Positions 48,216-59,525 of a DNA stretch of 64,000 bases are shown here, piece by piece. This DNA comes from Aselliscus stoliczkanus (lineage: Eukaryota > Chordata > Mammalia > Chiroptera > Hipposideridae). The stretch is from the NCBI GenBank assembly GCA_033961575.1, contig CM066735.1, forward strand, positions 30,461,501 to 30,525,500, in the 5' to 3' direction. The notes below the pieces were generated by a model, which saw only the letters and a program-made list of their open reading frames with translations, did no database searches and was not told the origin of the DNA. The translations under genes were made by a program, and so were the position numbers. Within the stretch, counting starts at the first letter, position 1; each line of letters begins with the position of its first letter.

Positions 48216-49640
48216 TTAAAAAAAATGTATACCCATTTTAAGAAAGGAAAACATCTGTATTAAAATTGTAATAATATATACTGATAACAAAAGAGGAATA
48301 CAAGTCATGTGTATACATTTTTTTGGCACCCCCAGCATATAGTGTGTAGGTATGTGTATATGTGTGTGTGTGTGTATTTGCTATTGAGCTATATGAGTTC
48401 TTTATTTTGGATATTAACCTCTTATCAGATAAATGATTTACGGATATTTTCCCCCATTCAGTAGGTCGGCTTTTCATTTTGTTGATTATTTCCTTTGCCA
48501 TACAGAAACTTTTTAGTTTGATGTAGTCCTACCTGTTTATTTTTTGCTTTTGCTGCTTTTGCTTTGGTGTCAAATTTAAAAAAAAAATCATCACTAAGAC
48601 TGACTAAAGGAGCTTACTGGAGTTTTATGGTGTCAAGTCTTACATTCAAGTCTTTTATCCATTTTGAGTTAATTTTTGTGTATTGTCTAAGATAATAGTT
48701 TAGCTTCATTCTTTTGGCTGTGACTGCCTGGTTTTTCCAGCACCATTTATTGAAGAGACTGTCCTTTGCCTATTGTATGTTTTTGGCTCCTTTGCTCCAA
48801 AATTAATTGGCCATATATACATGGGTTATTTCTGGGCTCCTTATTCTGTTTCATTGGTCTGTATGTCTGTTTTCTCCCAATGGTTGTGGTTACTATATCT
48901 CTGAAATCAGGGAGTGTGATGCCTTCAGCTTTGCATTTCTTTTTCAAGTTCAGTTTGGCTATTTGGAGTCTTTTTTGGTTCCATACAAGTTGTAGGAGTT
49001 TTTGTTCAATTTCTGTAAAAAAATGCTTTTGGGATTTTGATAGGGATTGTATTGAAGCTTTAGATTGCTTTAGGTAATATGGACATTTAAAAAATGTTAA
49101 TTTTTCCAATTTATGAGCATGAAATATTGAAATATATTTACATTTCTTTGTGTCTTCCTCAGTTTCTTTCAGTAATCTTGTAGTTTTCATTTTACAGGTC
49201 TCACATGTTCTTTTGTAAAGTTTATTTGGAGGCATTTTATTTTTTTATGTTTTAATTGTAAATGGGATTGCTTTCTTCATTTCTCTGTTAGTATATGGAA
49301 ACAACAATTATGTATATATTGATTTTCTATTCTGCAACTTTACTGGATTTGTTTTTATTTCTAATAGTGTTTTGGTGGGGACCATTGAGGTTTTCTATAT
49401 ATAAAATGTTATTGTTTGCAAATAGTGAAGGATTTCATTTTCTTTCCTAATTGTTCTGGCTAGGCCTTCCTGTACTATGTTGAATAAAAATGGTGAGAGT
49501 CTGCATCTTTGTCTTTTTTCCTGATCTTAGAGGGAAAGTTTTTAAATTTTTTTAAAAATTTGTTATTAGTTTCAGGTGTACAGCCAAGACTTGGAAACAA
49601 TCGAAAAGCCCATTGGTAGATGACTGGATTAATTTTTAAA

Positions 49641-50084
49641 TTTTTTTTTTTTTAAAGATTTTATTGGGGAACCGGGGAAGAGGAACAGACAAGTTGCTGT
49701 CCTTTTGTTTTTCAGTCTAGTTGTGGAGGACATTGCTTCACTGACCCGTGTTGGTATCATCGTTGCGCTCTTCTCGGGTGAGGCAGCTTGGTCGCTGGCC
49801 TCTGGACAGCTGCTCACAGTGGCTCTTGGCAGCTCACACCAGCTGCCAGCCACTCATGCTGGCTGCCGGCCACTCACTGTAGCTTATGGCAGCCTACTGC
49901 AGCAGGGGCTGCAGCTATGCCATCCTGGGGACTCACAGCAGCCCAGCTCCAGGTGGAGCTGCTGTTCACCATCTTAGCTGTAGAGGGCAGTGTCACTGGC
50001 CCTCATGTGGGATCTGAACCTGGGCCCTTCTGCTCAGAGCGTGTCCCAAGCCAGCTCTTAACCAACGTGCCACTCGGCTAGTCC
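49641..50084 (-). mobile_element. Composite SINE (family C), antisense, within L1
   Basis: AAAGATTTTATTGGGGAACC tail, TCTAGTTGTGGAGGACATTG, an inner run of CCACTCA(C/T) repeats, GAGGGCAGTGTCACTGGCCC and the reversed head CACTCGGCTAGTCC. Same organisation as the copy at 4058-4463. Confidence 0.85.
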
Positions 50085-50548
50085 TAAGTTTTTAATTTTT
50101 AACTGTTGAGTATGACATTAGCTGTGGGTTTGTCATACGTGGCCTTTATTATATTTAGGTACTTTCCTTATATACCCATTCTATTGATAGCCTTTGCTAT
50201 CTTGTCAAATGCTTTTTCTGTCTCTCTTGATATAATCATATTTTTTATTCTTCATTTTGTTAATGTAGCATATCACATTGATTTGCAGGTGTTGAACCAT
50301 CCTTGCGTCCCTAGAATAAGTCCCATTTGATCATGACGTGTGATCCTTTTAATGTATTATTGTATTTGGTTCGCTAATATTTTGTTGAGAATTTTTGCAT
50401 GTATGTTCTTCAGAGATATTGGCCTATAATATTTCTTTTGTGTGTGTTGTCCCTGCATGGCTTTGTATCAGAGTAATTTTGTTTTTGTAAAATTAGTTAG
50501 GAAGCATTCCTTTCCTTGTAATTTTTTGGAGGAGTTTACAAAGGATAG

Positions 50549-50740
50549 TTTTTTGTTTGTTTTTTTTTAAGAAATTTTATTGGGGAACAGTGTGTTTTTC
50601 CAGGACCCATCAGTTCCAAGTCAAGTAGTTGTTTCAGTCTAGTTGTGGAGGGCGCAACTCAGTGGCCCATATGGGAATCGAACCAGCAACCTTGATGCTA
50701 TGAGCCTGTGCTGTAACCACCTGAGCTAACCGGCTGCCCC
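50549..50740 (-). mobile_element. tRNA-derived SINE of rhinolophoid-bat type, antisense
   Basis: TTTTATTGGGGAACAGTGTG, CCAGGACCCATCAGTTCCAA, TCTAGTTGTGGAGGGCGCAA and a tRNA-like head ending AGCTAACCGGCTGCCCC. Target duplications AAGGATAG at 50541 and 50741. Confidence 0.88.
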
Positions 50741-51054
50741 AAGGATAGGTATTTAATCTTTGGATGTTTGGTAGAATACACCCTTGAAGCCATCTGGTGC
50801 TGGACTTTTGTTTTCTGGGTGGATTATGATTACTGTTTCAATTTCCTTACTAGTGGTCTGTCTATTCAGGTTTTCTATTTCATGTTTCAGTCTAGGAAAG
50901 TTGTATGATTCTAAGAATTTATCTGTTTATCTGTTTCTTCTAGGTTGTCCGATTTGATGGTGTATAGCCTTTCATAGTATTCTTTTATGATCCTTTGTAT
51001 TTCTGTTATATCAGTTATTGTAACTTCTTTTCTTCTTAATTTCTGATTTTGAGC

Positions 51055-51085
51055 TCTCTCTCTCTCTCTCTTTTTTTCTCTCTCT
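51055..51085 (+). repeat. (TC)n tract
   Basis: CTCTCTCTCTCTCTCTC runs broken by T7, followed by C-rich text to about 51110. Confidence 0.85.
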
Positions 51086-51514
51086 CTTCCCCTCCTTCCC
51101 CCACTCTCCCCAGCTTCTCTGTCCCCGTCAGCCTAGCTATTTCATGTATTCCTCCTCTGATCTTTGTTACTTCCTTCTTTCAACTAATTTTGAGCTTCCT
51201 TAGTTCTTTTTCTAGTTTCCTGAAGTGTAAGGTGAGGTTGTTCATTTGAGATTTTCTTTGTTTCTTGATGTAGGCATTTATCGCTATCAACTTCTCTCTC
51301 AGAACTGCTTTTGCTGCATCCCATGTTTTGGTGTGCTGTATTTCCATTTTCATTTGTCTCCAGGTATTTTTGTTTTAATTTCTCTTTTGATTTCTGCGCT
51401 GATACATTGAATGTTCAGTAACATGTTATTTAATATCCAAATATTGTGTATTTTCCCGTTTTCTTGTAATTGGTTTCCACTTTCATATCACTGTTATCAG
51501 AAAAGATGCTTGGT

Positions 51515-51665
51515 AAGGTTTCTTTTTTTAAAAATTCTTTTATTGTGAAATAAACGTTTTAAAAAAAATGGTTTCAGGTGTACAACACGTGCAATAGTTA
51601 TACTTTTTACCCCTCAAAGTGACAACCCCCCTCCCCCAATTCGTCACCCCACTCCTCCCTAAGAT
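51515..51665 (-). repeat. Young 5'-truncated L1 3' end inserted in the old L1
   Basis: GGTTTCAGGTGTACAACACG, ACTTTTTACCCCTCAAAGTG and CACCCCACTCCTCCCT are the reverse complement of the L1 3' end at 14255-14645. Confidence 0.8.
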
Positions 51666-52542
51666 TTCAATCTTCTTAAATTTATGAAGACTTGTTTTGT
51701 TGTTTAACATATGATCTATGCAGGAAAATGTTCTATGTGGGCTTGAGAAGAAAGTGTATTTTGTTGCAGTTGAATGTAATGTTCTTTATATTTTTGTTAA
51801 ATCCATCTGGTCTAACATGTAGTTTAAAGACAGTGTTTTCTTATTGATTTTCTTCCTGGCTGATCTATCCATTGATGTAAGTAGGGTAACAAAGTCCTCT
51901 GCTATTATTTACACTGTCAGTTTTTCCTTCTATGCCAGTTAATATTTTCTTTATTTATGTAGGTGCTCCTATGTTGGGTGTGTAAATGTTTACAAATGTT
52001 ACATCCTCATGTTGGATTGATCCCTTTATCATTATGTAGTGACTTCCTTTGTTCTTAGATTTTTTTGTGTATTTTGTCTGATATAAGTATAGCTACACCA
52101 GCTTATTTTTGGTTTATATTTGCATGGAATATTTTTCCATTCCTTTACTCTTAAGTCTTTGTGTGTCCTGACATCTGAAGTGAGTAGGCAGCATCTAGGA
52201 GAGTCTTGTTTTTATTTTATTTTTTTTATCCATTCAGCTAGTATATGTCTTTTGGAGAATTTTACTCACTTACATTTAAAGTAATTATTGATTGGTATGT
52301 ACTTATTGCCATTTTGTTCATTGATCTGGCTCCTTTGTAATTTCTTTGTTCCTTTTTCTCATGCTCGCTTCCATTATGATTTGATGATTTTCTGTAGTGT
52401 TATCCTTAGATTCCTTTTTCTTTATCTTTTGTGTGTCTACTATAGGATTTTACTTTGTGGTTGCCATGAAGCTACACAAAACAATTTGTATTTATAATAG
52501 TTTATTTTACATTGATAACAACTTAAGTGTGAATGTATTTTA

Positions 52543-52681
52543 TTTATTTATTTTTCTTCTTTTTTTTTTTTAAAGAGGGCAGTGTCACTGGCCCTCACAT
52601 GGGATCCAAACACATGGGATCCAAACCGGGGGCCACTGGCTTCCCAAGCCAGCGCTTAACCACCGTGCCACTCGGTCGGCC
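52543..52681 (-). mobile_element. SINE (family A), antisense, with internal duplication
   Basis: GAGGGCAGTGTCACTGGCCC, then ACATGGGATCCAAAC occurring twice in tandem, CCAAGCCAGCGCTTAACCAC, CGGTCGGCC. Long target duplications CTTAAGT(G/T)TGAATGTATTTTA at 52522 and 52682. Confidence 0.93.
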
Positions 52682-52740
52682 CTTAAGTTTGAATGTATTT
52701 TAAAGCTCTACATTCTTAATTGTCCACCACATATTTTAAG

Positions 52741-52874
52741 TTTTTTTTTTTTTTTTAGCTGAGCCAGCTCAACGACACGGCAACTCAGCTCGGGCTGGCA
52801 TCGAACCGCTGTTGCTCAGAACTCAGCTCGCACTCTTGAGCGAGCTCTTAACCAACTGAGCCACTCGGCCGGCC
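52741..52874 (-). mobile_element. SINE (family B), antisense
   Basis: Poly(T), TAGCTGAGCCAGCTC, GCTCGCACTCTTGAGCGAGC, CCACTCGGCCGGCCC. Target duplications are weak (ACCAC...ATA). Confidence 0.9.
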
Positions 52875-52968
52875 CTACCACTGATATACTTTTAAAAAAA
52901 GAAACAATAAATTCAGTTCAACCACTTACCACTTAGGACACAGTGTGACAGTCAGTGGACACTATTTA

Positions 52969-53049
52969 TTGGGTTGTCAGAAAAGTCATGTTGCATTTTT
53001 GCAACGAAAAACAGAAAAAAAAAATGTCCTGACTTTACCAACAACCCAA
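52969..53049. mobile_element. 81-bp palindromic mariner MITE, copy 2
   Basis: Starts TTGGGTTGTCAGAAAAGTCA and ends TACCAACAACCCAA, flanked by TA (52967-52968 and 53050-53051). Exactly the same length as the copy at 48064 but more diverged in its right arm. Confidence 0.88.
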
Positions 53050-53051
53050 TA

Positions 53052-54156
53052 AAAACATCCTCTTCTTTTTGTATGGAGCCCAGGACTGGATAGTGAGAGT
53101 ATAAGAGCTGCAGTGAAAGCTGAAGTCCCAGCCTTGGCAAGTCTTCTATGCTGAAGGGCCCAGATGGTGAAGGAGTGGGACCTGAGACCTGGGTGAGCGC
53201 ATTTGGACCGATGCGCTCAAGAGCACTGAGTCCTAGATCTCCCCCACATTGGGACAGTGGGAATGGCCCACTTCCTTGCTGGAGGATAGGAGCCTCTCCT
53301 TGCGTCGGCATCTGGCAGAACCTGCAGCTGAGACAGATTTCATTCAAGCCAGCACTTACCCACCCCAAGATCTACCTCCACCTTCTTTTCTGAATGTAAC
53401 ACCAAACCCTAGGGTGAAGTGTCAGCATAATCTGAACCTGAGGAAGTAATGATTCTTCTAGGGAAGGGGAGGGATTCATTGAAGGAGCAACAGAACCTGA
53501 AAATATGAACTGACAGGAATGTGGTAGGAATAGACCTTGAAGATGCTGGATGGTGGAGAGAGAGTTGGGGGAATGGAATATAAGCTTGAATAAAGGGGAG
53601 TTTGTCGATATGTGGACTCGCCTATAATTTGGGATTTAACACCCTACGATGGCACCTGGAAGCCTGGAAAACGTGAAGGCCCACATTAAATGAGGTGCAT
53701 GTGCCAAAACTGTCTTGGCAGAGGTTAAAGTGATCAAAAGTCAGAGAGACGTGTAAAAACAGGTCTCTCCGTGGATATGTTGTATAAGACCCAGGAATCC
53801 TCCAAATGAAAATTTCCTTGGGAAGGAACAGAACGACTGTCTCCTTTGTGAGACAGCGAAGGAATGAACTAGTGAGAGGGGCACACATCACTGAGAAGTG
53901 GGGTGGTGGCCGTCCTCTGAAGTTTAAGGTAGAGTGTGTATGTGTGTGTGGGAGTGAGCTCCCAAGTATCAGTGGAGATGGGAAAGTTCTGGCCATTTGC
54001 TTAACTGGGTGTAGGAGGTTGGCCAGATGGACCATAATGGCAGCAAGGCCAGAAAGACAACAGGGGCCCTGACTTGAAAGGATCTGTGTTGATGGTTAAA
54101 TAAGTTTTCCCAAAAGTAACATGAATAAAGAGCGAGGGTATTGCTTAATATATACA
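53052..54156. other. Unassigned sequence, possibly old retroviral or unique DNA
   Basis: Moderate GC content. The + open frame at 53148-53393 and the minus frames at 53622-54035 have no clear homology. Parts of 53590-54110 could be decayed ERV sequence preceding the reverse-transcriptase relic, but this is not demonstrated. Confidence 0.4.
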
Positions 54157-54290
54157 GTTGACCCTTGAACAATGTGGGGGTTAGGGGCACAGTAAAAAAT
54201 CTGCATATAACTTTTGACTTCCTGAAAACTTGACTACAGCCCTTCTATTTCCACGGGGGATTGGTTCCAGGGTCTCAAAAAACCATTATA
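54157..54290 (+). repeat. Tigger/MER2-like DNA transposon fragment
   Basis: ACAGTTGACCCTTGAACAAT, TAGGGGCACAGT, AAAATCTGCATATAACTTTT and GGGGGATTGGTTCCAGG are characteristic of TcMar-Tigger non-autonomous elements. Confidence 0.7.
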
Positions 54291-54699
54291 GCTCCCATAA
54301 TGGCACCTGGAGGCCAGTTGATAGATGGTGCCCTGACCCAAGTCTGTCTCACAGCTGGGACCACTGTGTCTCCAGAACCACTCTGGTAATTTTCCAAGTT
54401 CCTGAATGCATAATCAGTATGGATATATTTAGTGATCGGTAGGACCATCACATTGGTTCTGTGACCTATGGAGAAAGAGCAGTCATGGTGGAAAACTTTA
54501 AGTGGAAATTGCTAAAAGTTCTGCACAGATATTAAATCAGGAGCAATACCATTTTCTGGTAGAATGATAGAGATTAACGTCAGTCTCAAAGACCTGATGG
54601 TTGAGGGGTGGTGATTCTTCTCATATCCCCACTTAATTGAGATTGCCCTTGCAAAGGATTTATAGATTATTGTGGTGATGGTGAACCATTGCACATTTA

Positions 54700-55065
54700 A
54701 CCAAGCAATCTCTTGAGCATGGCCGCTGTTTCAGATATATCTTTACTAGATGAGATCAGCACAGCCTATGGCGCTCATGCAGCTGTAGGCATGGAGAATG
54801 CCTTCTTTCAGTACGCATCGGGAAGGAGGAACAGAAACATTTCATATGTACTTGGGTTGGACAAAAGTACCCATTTATGCTCATGCCCTAGGGCTGTTAT
54901 CAACTCTCCCAACCTCTTGTCACAGTATAGTTCAAAGGCATCTTGATTGTCTAGACATTCAGCAAAACATAATCCACTATATTAATGATATCATGCTAGT
55001 TAATAACACTCTGACATCCCCCTACCCCTTTATGTTTCCGTCACCTCTGTCTGACACAAAACCAT
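54700..55065 (+). pseudogene. Endogenous retrovirus pol (reverse transcriptase) relic
   Basis: Fragments in two frames resemble the RT palm of ERVL-like or related pol genes. VSDISLLDEIST and MENAFFQ are in one frame. IVQRHLDCLDIQQNIIHYIN followed by DIM is in the other. The catalytic box reads Y-I-N-D rather than Y-I-D-D. Frames are broken by stops and shifts, so it is non-functional. No LTRs are recognised around it. Confidence 0.7.
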
Positions 55066-56754
55066 AAATCTACATAATCATGTTTTGACTGTCTCTGTAC
55101 TTGTACCAAAAAAGGCAAAAGGCTGTGTTAGTCATATAGAAGGGCAGACTGGTTTTATGCTAAATTCATGATGACCAGCCTCAAATGGTGACTTTTATTT
55201 TTCTCTGTAGAGTCTGAGGAATTATATTCTAGAGGGAGGGGTGTTGGGATTTGAGGAGAGTAGAGGAGGTTTGAATTTGTCTTTATGGAGAGCAAGAGAG
55301 TGAGGCGCTGAAGGAAGGCTAATTACCAGATACTGTTGAGGGTCATCTTTGAAAACTAGCTACAACAGTTGAGGCATGGTGTAGTCAATAATTATGTTTT
55401 CTCCCATTCTCATTTTTGGAGATTTTCTGGAGTTAATAATTGATTTGTTTTATGTTTGTTTAGTTTAAAATGTATCCATCAAGATTCTGTCCCATAACTC
55501 TTCAGCAGAACTGTAAAACTCTCTCTCAATAGCGTGGTCTATAACTTTTTGTTTGTTTCGGATACCTTTCCTGGTGCTCCCGACACCATCAGTCTGGACT
55601 GAATGCTTTTTAAGTGTGCAGCATGATTTTCTAAGTGGGGCTTTCTTTTACCGCCATCCTAGAAATTTCTATGGGCTTATTTTTGTCTTGGATAATCTAT
55701 TTCCGAGGGAACAGAGACTGATGGTTGTTCTCCAGAGTCTAGTACCTACTTTCATAATAACAGAACCCTCTATTTTTAGTTTTCCATGTGGACTTATACA
55801 ATAAAAAAGGACATTTCCCAAACTTCCGTGCAGTTAGGAATGGTCATGTGATAATTTCTGACGAATGAAATGTAAGTTTAAGTGTCTGGTTCACTGTCAC
55901 TCTAGTGCTTAACACAGTGATTGGCTCAGATGCACAATAAATATTTACTCATTGTTGGAACCCCACCGTCTCTTGAGAAGAAAGTTTTTCCTGCTTAGTA
56001 AAATCTTACTTTTCAAGGCTATTGGTCATATTCTCCAATAAAAATTCCTTGTCCACACCTCCCATTCAAATTATTTCTTATATTAATGTTTATACCTCAG
56101 CTTAAAGAATTACAGCTGATATCCACTTTCTTGATAATAAGGTCTCTGTGTGGTCGCTATGTTGGCTGGGTTACATGAAGAGTATTGGGTACTATTCTAT
56201 GACATTGTAGCAGTGCTTACAACAGTGAGCTGACATAAGAGAGAAGATCCTCTGGCTTGCAGCAAGAAAATTACCTTGTATTAGTTTGTCTTTACCTATC
56301 TCCATCGACTTGTGTTTAGATTAAGTCTCTTCTTTTTTATTTCTCATTGTCTTGCCCTATGTCTGGCACCATGACATAGGAAATTGATTGATTTTGACAA
56401 GACTGAATTATATGAAAAAAGTCTCAAGTGAATGGTGCTGATGTACTACTTACTATTCAGAATATATTCTTCCTGAAAGTGATAGGATTCTGTGCCTGAT
56501 CTTTGAATTACTTTAGCTGACTAACTTATTTATGTAAGTATATGTGAGTGTATTTGAGATTAATACCTACTGCACTTGCCAGAAGTATGATAATCTTGTT
56601 CATGTGTATCTTACTGAAATTTTGAGTGACCTCTTGTACTAACTTCTCATCTACTGAACGATGATTATATCACTCATTTTTAGTGCCCTTTCATAAACAT
56701 TCAAGCCCAGGTACCAACAAAGGGTTTCATCACATCTTTTTTTACAGTGAGGTT
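55066..56754. other. Intergenic DNA without recognised gene
   Basis: AT-rich, with an L2/MIR-like tail near 55880-55975 (AGTGCTTAACACAGTGATTG). Nothing else I can name. Confidence 0.5.
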
Positions 56755-56985
56755 AGTGGAGAGATACGACTATTGGAGTCAGAAAATCCTAGTTTCAAGT
56801 TCCAACTCTGTAACTAATTGACTGTGATTTTGGCCTGTTACATCCCTCCTGTTTTCTCACCTGTTAAGGGAATTAATAATTCCTCGTGCTGTAAGGATTA
56901 AATAAAATAGCATTAGTGTACTAGTGCTATAGGTGCACATGATAGGTGCCTAGTAAATGTTATTTCTGTTCCTGATAGCAGTGTT
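56755..56985 (+). repeat. MIR SINE
   Basis: GACTATTGGAGTCAGAAAAT, CCAACTCTGTAACTAATTGA, TGTTTTCTCACCTGTTAAGG and ATGATAGGTGCCTAGTAAAT appear in MIR order. Confidence 0.85.
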
Positions 56986-57819
56986 TCTGTTACATTGTAT
57001 CTGGAGTCATCCTACTGCTGGAAGCATTATGGGTTGTACTCTAGTGTTTTCCACTTTCATTGATGTACTTTCTGAGCCTTATTTTTCAGGTCCTATTTTC
57101 ATATTTATTCATCTTGATCTAAAACATGAGTTATGAGCAGTATACTTTCTGTTATGACTTCAGAATTATTCACAAAATATTAACCCTCATCTATCTCTGA
57201 ACATATTTGGGAGAGTGAAAGCTTGTTCTAAAATCAGCGCTACTGTGTAGATTGCATTATTTACATCAGACACTTTACTCCCCTTAGTTAAGGAGTCAGT
57301 TAGAAGTAAATATTTGTGCCTTTAGGCTGTTAGGGAACTGGCAAGCCGCCGTGCAACTTTCCCATTGCCTCATAGATCTGACTCATTTGAATCGTACCTT
57401 TCCCTGTGTTCTGTTGTACTGAGCTCAGTTTAATTCTGTGGTTATTGAATCTGCTCCACAGCTGGCAGCTTTTACGCTCTTGGCCCAGGCTCCACAGCCT
57501 TCCTTGACCATTATCTTGATGTATATACATAATGTCAGTTCTAAGACTGGTTGTCCCAGCCCCTAACCTCTGATTCAGAGTGAGGGTGGGCAGGACCTGG
57601 GGATATATTTGCACAGAATGCTTTGGAGTGCTACCTTCCACAATGGCTCTGCTTTGCTTTTTAATTACCCACAACTGGGAAATAGTGTATCAGTCTTGTG
57701 AGTGAGAAATGTGACCGAAGCTGCAACAGGAAAGCAATTGAAGAGAAAACCATAATAGCATAAAATATATTCTGCTACTTTTCTTTCTCTGTACAACATT
57801 TTGTTTTCCCTGGAATTGA

Positions 57820-58860
57820 TAATCTCATTATTTGTTCATTTGTTTAGTTTTCTGTGTTCTCAACATCTCTAATCCCAAACTCTTCTTAGTTATGTAAATA
57901 TCCTGTTAGTACATGCAGAAATACTTGGTGATTCATCAGTTTCATGTCTTCAGTAAATCTTTCCACTTGCCTGATCTGCAATCTTGACTGGTTGTTCTAT
58001 AGATCTGCTGTATAGCCGGTATCTTGGGATCTTCCTTCAATATCATCATGTAGATTCGTTTTGCCTCTCCTGTCAGTTGGATCCCCTGATCCATGGATCT
58101 CATGTCTTCCTTTTCTTTCTTTATGACGTCATTTGGTAAAGCACATCTTCCAGTCACTTCCTGAGAAAAGGTACATGGGAGATAAAATTTTTGAGACTTT
58201 CATTGTTTGAAACTGCCTTTAATTCTTCTTATTTCTTAAATTGACTGAGTATAGAATACTAGGTTAAAAATCATTTTCCATCAGAAATTTGAAGGAATTG
58301 CTCCGTTGTCTTAAGTCTTGCAGTGTTGCTCTTAAGAAGTTAATAAAACCTGTTTTTGTGTGTATATATTTCCCTCTGGAAATGCCTAGGACCTTCTCTT
58401 TGCCCTCAGTGTTGCATTTTATTATGACGTGCTTTCCAGTGGGTCTTTTTTCATCCATTGGTGGACCCTTTGGATTTCAATTTCTCTGTCTCTCTCTCAA
58501 TTCCCCTTCTCTCCCACCTCCCTCCCCCCCTTCCCCTTCCCTTTTCCCTTCCCCTTCCTTCCGTGTCTTACTTTCTGGGAGAGTTCCCCAATTTTATATT
58601 CAAACTACAATTGAGTTTTTACTTATACCTACTTATTTTTAATTCCCAAGAGTACCTTTTCATTTTTCTGAGTACTCCTTATTCATAGCATCCTGTATTT
58701 GTTTCCTGGATACAGTGTTTTCTTCTATTTCTCTGAACTTATTAATGATAGAAATTTTCTCTACTCTATTTCTCCAAGTTGCTTTATTGTGGACCCTTAT
58801 CATAGGGATTCTGTCCTCAAATCTTTCGTGATCCTTGGCTGTCTTTTTATACTTAATAGC
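57820..58860 (-). repeat. Old interspersed repeat with coding-like frames, family unresolved
   Basis: Minus-strand frames at 57942-58157 and 58264-58458 are open and the + strand text (GGACCTTCTCTTTGCCCTCA, TTTCATCCATTGGTGGACCC, CTTACTTTCTGGGAGAGTTC) follows an order I know from old mammalian repeats. A pyrimidine-rich (CCCTTT)n stretch occupies about 58500-58560. I could not assign it to LINE or LTR class. Confidence 0.5.
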
Positions 58861-58989
58861 GGGGCATTAAAAACCAGATTGGATTAAACGCAAGCCTGAT
58901 GGAGTCTCTAGATTCACCTCTAGATCCAGTTGCTAGTTCCCAAGAAACACTGAGGCCAGAGGAATATGTTGAATTGAACCACGAGGAGG

Positions 58990-59215
58990 AATTAGCAAAC
59001 TCCAGACTGTAAGACACCCGACAGACTCAACTGCGGGTTTCCTCAACAAATAAATTGTAAGAAAAAGAAAGAGATGGAGGGGGATCTGTAGGTTAAAAGA
59101 AATTTAAAACACATATTAAATTTAAAAATTGGCAAACTGGACTTTGCACTTAAAAATGGCTAAAGTAGTAAATTTTATGTTGCATATATTTTACCCCAAT
59201 AATTTTAAAAAATGG
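58990..59215 (+). repeat. L1 3' end, + orientation
   Basis: CTCCAGACTGTAAGACACCC, AAGAAAGAGATGGAGGGGGA, ACTTAAAAATGGCTAAAGTA and TTTTACCCCAATAATTTTAA are L1M 3' UTR features ending at the A-rich tail. Confidence 0.7.
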
Positions 59216-59525
59216 GGACAACACTAAACTGCAGGATCTATGGCACATGGGAAGGGGCTCCCAGCTGCTAGTAGTAACTGGCCAAGTTCTATTTCTTGAC
59301 CCAGATGATGGTTTAGAAAGTGTCGGCCTCCAGTCATTAAGCTATGCATTTGTTTCATCTGGTGTTTTTTTTTTTGTATCTTTTATTTTGAAATAAAAAA
59401 AATTAAGTATAAATTGAAACCTCTGTGTACATAAGTAGGGATTGTTGGCTGTGATCTTCACTGTGGGATGATGTGGACAGATGTTTTCACTGGGAGAACC
59501 CCCAGTGTCAGGTTTTTTTAGCTCA

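Larger units (their letters stand above)
47864..48335 (-). mobile_element. Two inverted MITE copies of the same mariner family separated by AT-rich DNA
   Basis: 47864-47911 starts CAGAGGGTGCCAAAAAAAGT and matches the minus strand of the MITE at 13606 for about 45 bases. 48217-48335 is a near-complete minus-strand copy ending GTATACATTTTTTTGGCACC. Between them lies a TA-rich, cryptically repetitive stretch that contains another MITE. Confidence 0.75.
46886..52542 (-). mobile_element. Long antisense L1 (3' UTR, ORF2 remnants, upstream part), fragmented by later insertions
   Basis: On the minus strand, L1 runs from about 52540 down to 46886. The 3' UTR is at about 46886-47655. Decayed ORF2 C-terminal sequence lies at about 48380-49235, with peptides such as FFTEIEQKLLQLVWNQKR and GITLPDFRDI and the region TEWGKISVNHLSDKRLIS at 48370-48500. 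Further ORF2 and upstream sequence lies at 50100-52540. Stop codons and frameshifts are frequent, so it is dead. Insertions at 47661-48335, 49641-50084, 50549-50740 and 51515-51665 postdate it. Confidence 0.85.

Noticed and set aside
48747..49235. 162-codon minus-strand frame as an independent gene
   Set aside because: The peptides match decayed L1 ORF2 C-terminal sequence, so it is part of the antisense L1.
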